From Sphingomonas sp. DG1-23 (GTDB lineage Bacteria > Pseudomonadota > Alphaproteobacteria > Sphingomonadales > Sphingomonadaceae), in assembly GCF_030730875.1 (NCBI RefSeq), contig NZ_JAVAMA010000008.1:1-64000 (forward strand): 64,000 bases of DNA. The letters run 5' to 3'. The notes under the pieces were generated by a model, which saw only the letters and a program-made list of their open reading frames with translations, was not told the origin of the DNA and did no database searches. Made by a program: the position numbers and the translations under genes. Below are positions 59,856-64,000 of this stretch, piece after piece (within the stretch, counting starts at the first letter, position 1; every line of letters starts with the position of its first letter).

Positions 59856-61181
59856 ATGACGAACGTCGATCTGAAGCTGAAAGGTGGCCGCGTGCATCTG
59901 CCCGGCGGACCCGTCGAGGTCGATGTCGGAGTCCGCGACGGGCGCATCGTCGCGATCGGCGATGTCGGCGATGCGGGCGAGACGGTGAATTGCACCGGGC
60001 TCGACGTGCTGCCCGGAGTGATCGACAGCCAGGTCCATTTCCGCGAGCCGGGGCTCGAGATGAAGGAAGACCTCGAGAGCGGCAGCCGCGCGGCGGTGCT
60101 CGGCGGAGTCACCGCGGTGTTCGAAATGCCGAACACCAAGCCGAATACCGACAGCGCCGAGGCCGTGAACGACAAGCTTGCGCGGGCGAAGGATCGCATG
60201 TGGTGCGACCACGCTTTCTATGTCGGTGCGACTGCCGCCAACGCGCCCGAGCTCAAGGAGCTCGAGCGGCTGCCGGGGACCGCGGGCGTCAAGATCTTCA
60301 TGGGCGCATCGACCGGCGACTTGCTCGTCGCCGAGGATTCGGAGCTGGCGCGGGTGCTCGCCTCGGGCAAGCGCCGCGTCGCGATCCATGCCGAGGACGA
60401 AGCGCGGATGAACGCCCGGATGGATCAGCGGGTGGAGGGCGATCCTGCCTCGCATCCGGTGTGGCGCGACGACGAAAGCGCGCTGCTCGCGACGCAGCGG
60501 ATCCTGCGACTGGCGCGCGAAGCGAAGCGCCGAATCCACGTGCTCCACATCACGACTCCCGCCGAGCTCGAACTGCTGGGCAGGAACAAGGATATTGCGA
60601 GCTGCGAAGTCACGCCGCAGCACCTGACGCTTGCGGGCGAAGACGCCTATCCGCGGCTCGGCACCTTCGCGCAGATGAACCCGCCGATTCGTTCGGGCGC
60701 GCATCGCGACGGGCTGTGGCGCTGGCTCAACCAGGGCGTTCCCGACGTGATCGGATCGGATCACGCGCCGCACACGCGCGAGGAGAAGGCCAAGCCCTAT
60801 CCCGCGAGCCCGAGCGGCATGCCCGGCGTCCAGACATTGCTGCCGCTGATGCTCAACCATGTCGCCGAAGGGCGGCTGACGCTGCAGCGGCTGATCGACA
60901 TGACGAGTGCCGGGCCGCAGCGCATCTTCGGCATCGTCGGCAAGGGTCGCATCGCTGTCGGCTATGACGCGGATTTCACTGTCGTCGACCTCAAGGCGCG
61001 CTGGACGATCGAAGAGCAGTGGCTCGCCTCGCGTTGCGGATGGTCGCCCTTCACCGGCATGACCCTCACCGGCAAGCCGACAGGGACTATCGTGCGCGGC
61101 AATCGGGTGATGTGGGAAGGCCAGCTCGCCAAGGCGGCGATCGGGGCGCCGGTGCGGTTCGAGGCGGTCGAGTTCGGCTGA
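59856..61181 (+). CDS. pyrC: Dihydroorotase
   Basis: 441 residues, the long amidohydrolase type. SQVHFREPGLEMKEDLESGS supplies metal-binding HxR, EMPNTKPNTDS the substrate site, and IGSDHAPHTREEKAK the catalytic Asp. GAAGAGGGCG precedes ATG 59856. It closes carbamoyl-aspartate to dihydroorotate in pyrimidine synthesis. Distinction from allantoinase or hydantoinase rests on overall motif pattern. Confidence 0.93.
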   Translation: MTNVDLKLKGGRVHLPGGPVEVDVGVRDGRIVAIGDVGDAGETVNCTGLDVLPGVIDSQVHFREPGLEMKEDLESGSRAAVLGGVTAVFEMPNTKPNTDSAEAVNDKLARAKDRMWCDHAFYVGATAANAPELKELERLPGTAGVKIFMGASTGDLLVAEDSELARVLASGKRRVAIHAEDEARMNARMDQRVEGDPASHPVWRDDESALLATQRILRLAREAKRRIHVLHITTPAELELLGRNKDIASCEVTPQHLTLAGEDAYPRLGTFAQMNPPIRSGAHRDGLWRWLNQGVPDVIGSDHAPHTREEKAKPYPASPSGMPGVQTLLPLMLNHVAEGRLTLQRLIDMTSAGPQRIFGIVGKGRIAVGYDADFTVVDLKARWTIEEQWLASRCGWSPFTGMTLTGKPTGTIVRGNRVMWEGQLAKAAIGAPVRFEAVEFG

Positions 61182-61238
61182 TCGACGATGCAGGGTGCGC
61201 GATGCATCCCTGCCGCCGCTGCGCACGTTTCTGCAAGC

Positions 61239-62018
61239 ATGGGTTTCGTGCGATCGACGCGAGCGGAGCGAGGCCGGTCGGCGCTGGCTGCAGCGGCGCT
61301 GACCGTGGCCCTCGGCTATGCACTGGTTGCGGGGCTGGCGCTGGGCAGCGGCGCATCCCCCGAAGAAGCGCTGCAGATCTTCGAGATCGGGCCCGATCCG
61401 CCCCCGCCGCCGCGCGAGGAACGCAAGCCGCACCGGCTCCAGAGCAGCCGACGCGAAGGCGCGGCCTCGCCGCCCAATCTGCGATCCGAACCGACCGAGA
61501 TCGTCGCGCCCGAACCGGTTCTGCCCCTGCCTGCGACGCCGGTCATCGCCGCGCCGGTCGCCGGCGTGGGTAGCGACCCTTCCGCCGGCAGCGCCGAAGT
61601 CGCCGGGCCGGGCACCGGCAGCGGCGGGCAGGGCGACGGGCGCGGCAGCGGCGGCGAGGGGGACGGCAGCGGCGATGGCGGCGCCGAGACGCCGCCGCGC
61701 TGGATGCGCGGGCAGCTGAGGGATTCGGATTATCCCGATGCCGCGGCCGAGGCCGGAATCAGCGGAACGGTGGGCGTGCGCTATCTCGTCTGGACGGACG
61801 GCCGGGTTCGCGACTGCGAGGTGACCCGGTCGAGCGGCAGCCCCGAGCTCGATGCGACGACCTGCCGGCTGATCGAGTCGCGCTTCCGGTTCCGCCCGTC
61901 GCGCGACGCCGGAGGCAAAGCGGTTCCGGCGGTGATCGTCGAAAACCATAGCTGGGCGATCCAGCGCGAACCCGCGGAAGACCCGCCGCCGCGGCGACGG
62001 CGGCGGTTCGGCTGGTAG
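61239..62018 (+). CDS. TonB-like energy transducer
   Basis: 259 residues from ATG 61239; 61188 is an in-frame alternative, and neither has a good Shine-Dalgarno. One N-terminal membrane anchor (ALAAAALTVALGYALVAGLA) is followed by a Pro-rich segment (IGPDPPPPPREERKP), a Gly/Ser-rich linker (GTGSGGQGDGRGSGGEGDGS) and a C-terminal TonB domain (RDSDYPDAAAEAGISGTVGV, RYLVWTDGRVRDCEVTRSSG). The Gly linker in place of a long Pro spacer is unusual. It links the inner membrane to outer-membrane receptors. Confidence 0.88.
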   Translation: MGFVRSTRAERGRSALAAAALTVALGYALVAGLALGSGASPEEALQIFEIGPDPPPPPREERKPHRLQSSRREGAASPPNLRSEPTEIVAPEPVLPLPATPVIAAPVAGVGSDPSAGSAEVAGPGTGSGGQGDGRGSGGEGDGSGDGGAETPPRWMRGQLRDSDYPDAAAEAGISGTVGVRYLVWTDGRVRDCEVTRSSGSPELDATTCRLIESRFRFRPSRDAGGKAVPAVIVENHSWAIQREPAEDPPPRRRRRFGW

Positions 62019-62022
62019 GGGG

Positions 62023-63987
62023 CTAGCGGCGTTTGCGACCCGGGAACGGGACGATGGCGCCGCCCTGGTTGCGCGCGGTGGCCGCCTGCTCGACCGCGGG
62101 CAGCAATTGATCCTGACGAAATGGCTTGGCGAGGCGAGGGAGATCGTGCGCCGTCCCCTCGGGGAGCTCGGCATAGCCCGAAACCAGCAATATCGGCAGA
62201 TCGGGCCAGCCGGCGCGCGCCGCTTCGGCAAGCTGCGCGCCGTTCATGTCGGGCATGGCGAAATCGGTGACGAGCACGTCGACGCGGCATTCGCTCAACA
62301 GCTGGAGCGCGATCCTGCCCGATACGGCCTGGAGGACGCGGTGCCCGGCATCCTCGAGCATCGCGGCGGTGTTGGTGAGCACCAGCGCGTCGTCGTCGAC
62401 GGCGAGCACGACCAGCTGCCCGGCATGCGCGTTCCGGTCCTCGGCGGGTGTGTCCGATCGTTCGGTCAGCGCGCCGTCCGAGACGGGCAGCCAGATGTCC
62501 GCAGTGGTGCCTTCGCCGGGGCGGCTGTCGAGCACCAGCTTGCCGCCGCATTGCTCGGCAAAGCCATGCGCCATCGACAGGCCCAGTCCGGTGCCCTTGC
62601 CGACGCCCTTGGTCGTGTAAAACGGCTCGGTGGCGCGGGCCAGGGTGGCCGCATCCATGCCGGCGCCGGTATCGGACACCGACAGACAGACATAGGCGCC
62701 GGGCTTGAGGCCTTCGCCTGCCCCGACTTGCTCCTCGCGCGCGGCGATGACGATCCGTCCGCCGTCCTGCATCGCATCCCGGGCATTGACCGCGAGATTG
62801 AGCAGCGCCAGCTCGAGTTGCGCGGGATCGGCATGCACCCGCTTCACCACCAGCGGAAACTGGGTGTCGATACGGATGCCGCCGCCGATCGTGCGCTGCA
62901 GCAGCTCGGCCATGCCTCTGACCAGCGCGGCGGGGTCGACGGTCTCGAGTTGAAGCTCCTGCTTGCGCGCGAAGGCGAGCATGCGCTGGGTGAGCGTCGC
63001 GCCGCGCTCGGCCGCCTTCATCGCATTGTCGATGAAGCGCGAGACGTCTCCGCCTTCGGCCAGCTTGCGGCGCGCGAGATCGAGGCTGCCGACGATGGCG
63101 GCGAGCAGGTTGTTGAAGTCGTGCGCCACGCCGCCGGTGAGCTTGCCGATCGCCTCCATCTTCTGGGCGTGGAAGAATGCCTCCTGCGCCTGTTCGAGCG
63201 CGAGTTGCGAGCGGCGCCGCTCGGTCAGATCGCGCGTGATCTTGGCGAAGCCGATCAGCGTGCCGGAGGGATCGCGCACCGGATCGATGACGACATTGGC
63301 CCAGAAATGCGTGCCGTCCTTGCGCACGCGCCAGCCCTCTGCCTCGAAGCGACCCTTGCTCCGCGCCTGTTCGAGCGCCTTCGCAGGAATGCCCGCGGTG
63401 CGGTCCTCGGCGGTGTAGAAATTCGAGAAATGGCGGCCGATGATCTCGTCCGCGCGATAGCCCTTGAAGCGCTCTGCGCCCGCGTTCCAGCTCGCGACGT
63501 TGCCGTCCACGTCCAGCATGTAGATCGCGTAATCGGTCACGCTCTGGACGAGCAGGCGAAATCGCTCTTCGCTGCGGCGCAATGCTTCCTCGCCGGCGCG
63601 GCGTTCGGTGAGGTCGCGGGTCACCTTGGCGAAGCCGACCAGTTCGCCCGCCGGATTGCGGATCGGATCGATCACGACATTGGCCCAGAAGCGCGTGCCG
63701 TCCTTGCGCAGGCGCCAGCCCTCGGCTTCGAACCGTCCTTCCTGCTCGGCGGTCCGCAGCGCCCGTGCAGGGATGCCCGCGGCGCGATCTTCTTCGGTGT
63801 AGAAGCGCGAGAAATGCTGACCGAGGATCTCGCCGGTTTCATAGCCCTTGAAGCGCTGCGCGCCGGCGTTCCAGCTCGCAACGACACCCGTGGGATCGAG
63901 CATGTAGATCGCATAATCGGTGATGCTCTGAACCAGAAGTTCGAAGCGGTTGATCTCCGATCCTGCCGAAGCGGTGGTCGTGGTCAT
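62023..63987 (-). CDS. Hybrid histidine kinase with two PAS domains and a C-terminal receiver
   Basis: 654 residues, no transmembrane segment, so cytoplasmic. PAS1 (about 12-130) and PAS2 (about 142-260), each followed by RDLTERR. Then the phosphoacceptor His in GGVAHDFNNLLAAIVG, an HATPase with N-box NLAVNARDAMQDGG, G1 DTGAGMD and G2 GTGLGLSMAHGFAEQCGG, then a receiver (VLAVDDDALV, phospho-Asp in VLVTDFAMPDMNGA, Lys in LAKPF). The two PAS domains are very similar. Signal unknown. Confidence 0.94.
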   Translation of the reverse strand: MTTTTASAGSEINRFELLVQSITDYAIYMLDPTGVVASWNAGAQRFKGYETGEILGQHFSRFYTEEDRAAGIPARALRTAEQEGRFEAEGWRLRKDGTRFWANVVIDPIRNPAGELVGFAKVTRDLTERRAGEEALRRSEERFRLLVQSVTDYAIYMLDVDGNVASWNAGAERFKGYRADEIIGRHFSNFYTAEDRTAGIPAKALEQARSKGRFEAEGWRVRKDGTHFWANVVIDPVRDPSGTLIGFAKITRDLTERRRSQLALEQAQEAFFHAQKMEAIGKLTGGVAHDFNNLLAAIVGSLDLARRKLAEGGDVSRFIDNAMKAAERGATLTQRMLAFARKQELQLETVDPAALVRGMAELLQRTIGGGIRIDTQFPLVVKRVHADPAQLELALLNLAVNARDAMQDGGRIVIAAREEQVGAGEGLKPGAYVCLSVSDTGAGMDAATLARATEPFYTTKGVGKGTGLGLSMAHGFAEQCGGKLVLDSRPGEGTTADIWLPVSDGALTERSDTPAEDRNAHAGQLVVLAVDDDALVLTNTAAMLEDAGHRVLQAVSGRIALQLLSECRVDVLVTDFAMPDMNGAQLAEAARAGWPDLPILLVSGYAELPEGTAHDLPRLAKPFRQDQLLPAVEQAATARNQGGAIVPFPGRKRR

Positions 63988-64000
63988 GGGCTCCCCGCGG

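Overview
The window looks like chromosome of a yellow-pigmented sphingomonad (Alphaproteobacteria, Sphingomonas sensu lato). This is inferred from the high GC content, a linked carotenoid operon (crtY-crtI-crtB), a large TonB-dependent receptor beside a secreted glycoside hydrolase, a gene-transfer-agent (GTA)-type head-tail cluster, and many short palindromic REP-like elements. Genes are tightly packed, with frequent ATGA/TGATG overlaps.

Layout. 0-2.2 kb (minus): a small operon with a two-domain secreted protein, a PD40 beta-propeller and a cut-off DUF1772-like membrane protein. It is followed by a LysR regulator and a DUF2007 protein on the plus strand. 3.4-10.7 kb: a divergent sugar-scavenging pair, a secreted GH2 enzyme and a 1227-aa TonB-dependent receptor, with operator-like palindromes between them. 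10.7-14.4 kb: an unrecognised gene, an aldo/keto reductase, then glnK-amtB behind a consensus sigma-54 promoter. 14.5-18.5 kb: a membrane protein and a minus-strand run of GMC oxidoreductase, sterol-desaturase-like and small proteins. 18.5-26.2 kb: recQ, a HerA-like ATPase, a hydrolase, a GNAT and an ATM1-type ABC exporter. 26.3-33.5 kb: crtY-crtI-LOG-crtB, a GST/TetR divergent pair, and a DUF2585/fatty-acid-hydroxylase/DUF2141 run. 33.6-40.1 kb: VOC, Arr (rifampin ADP-ribosyltransferase), a terminase-like HTH protein, several small secreted or membrane proteins, TPP-riboswitch-controlled thiC, a lipoprotein and rpmG.

40.3-57.4 kb is a GTA-like structural cluster in canonical order: TerS-like, TerL, portal, small membrane protein, prohead protease, capsid, connector, tail proteins, tape measure, DUF2460, DUF2163, NlpC/P60, host-specificity protein and DUF2793 protein. 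It has no integrase, repressor, replication or lysis genes. It appears to be eroding. The major capsid gene carries one in-frame amber codon where a Trp is expected. REP-like palindromes sit between its genes and inside two of them, one being a clean 141-bp in-frame insertion. Non-phage genes (secreted protein, membrane protein, methyltransferase-like protein, lgt) are embedded in it. A degenerate copy of part of the methyltransferase-like gene marks a local duplication.

57.5-64 kb holds ompA, a YgfZ-type folate-binding protein, dihydroorotase, a TonB-like protein and a hybrid histidine kinase with duplicated PAS domains. No tRNA, rRNA, CRISPR array or insertion sequence with a transposase was seen.
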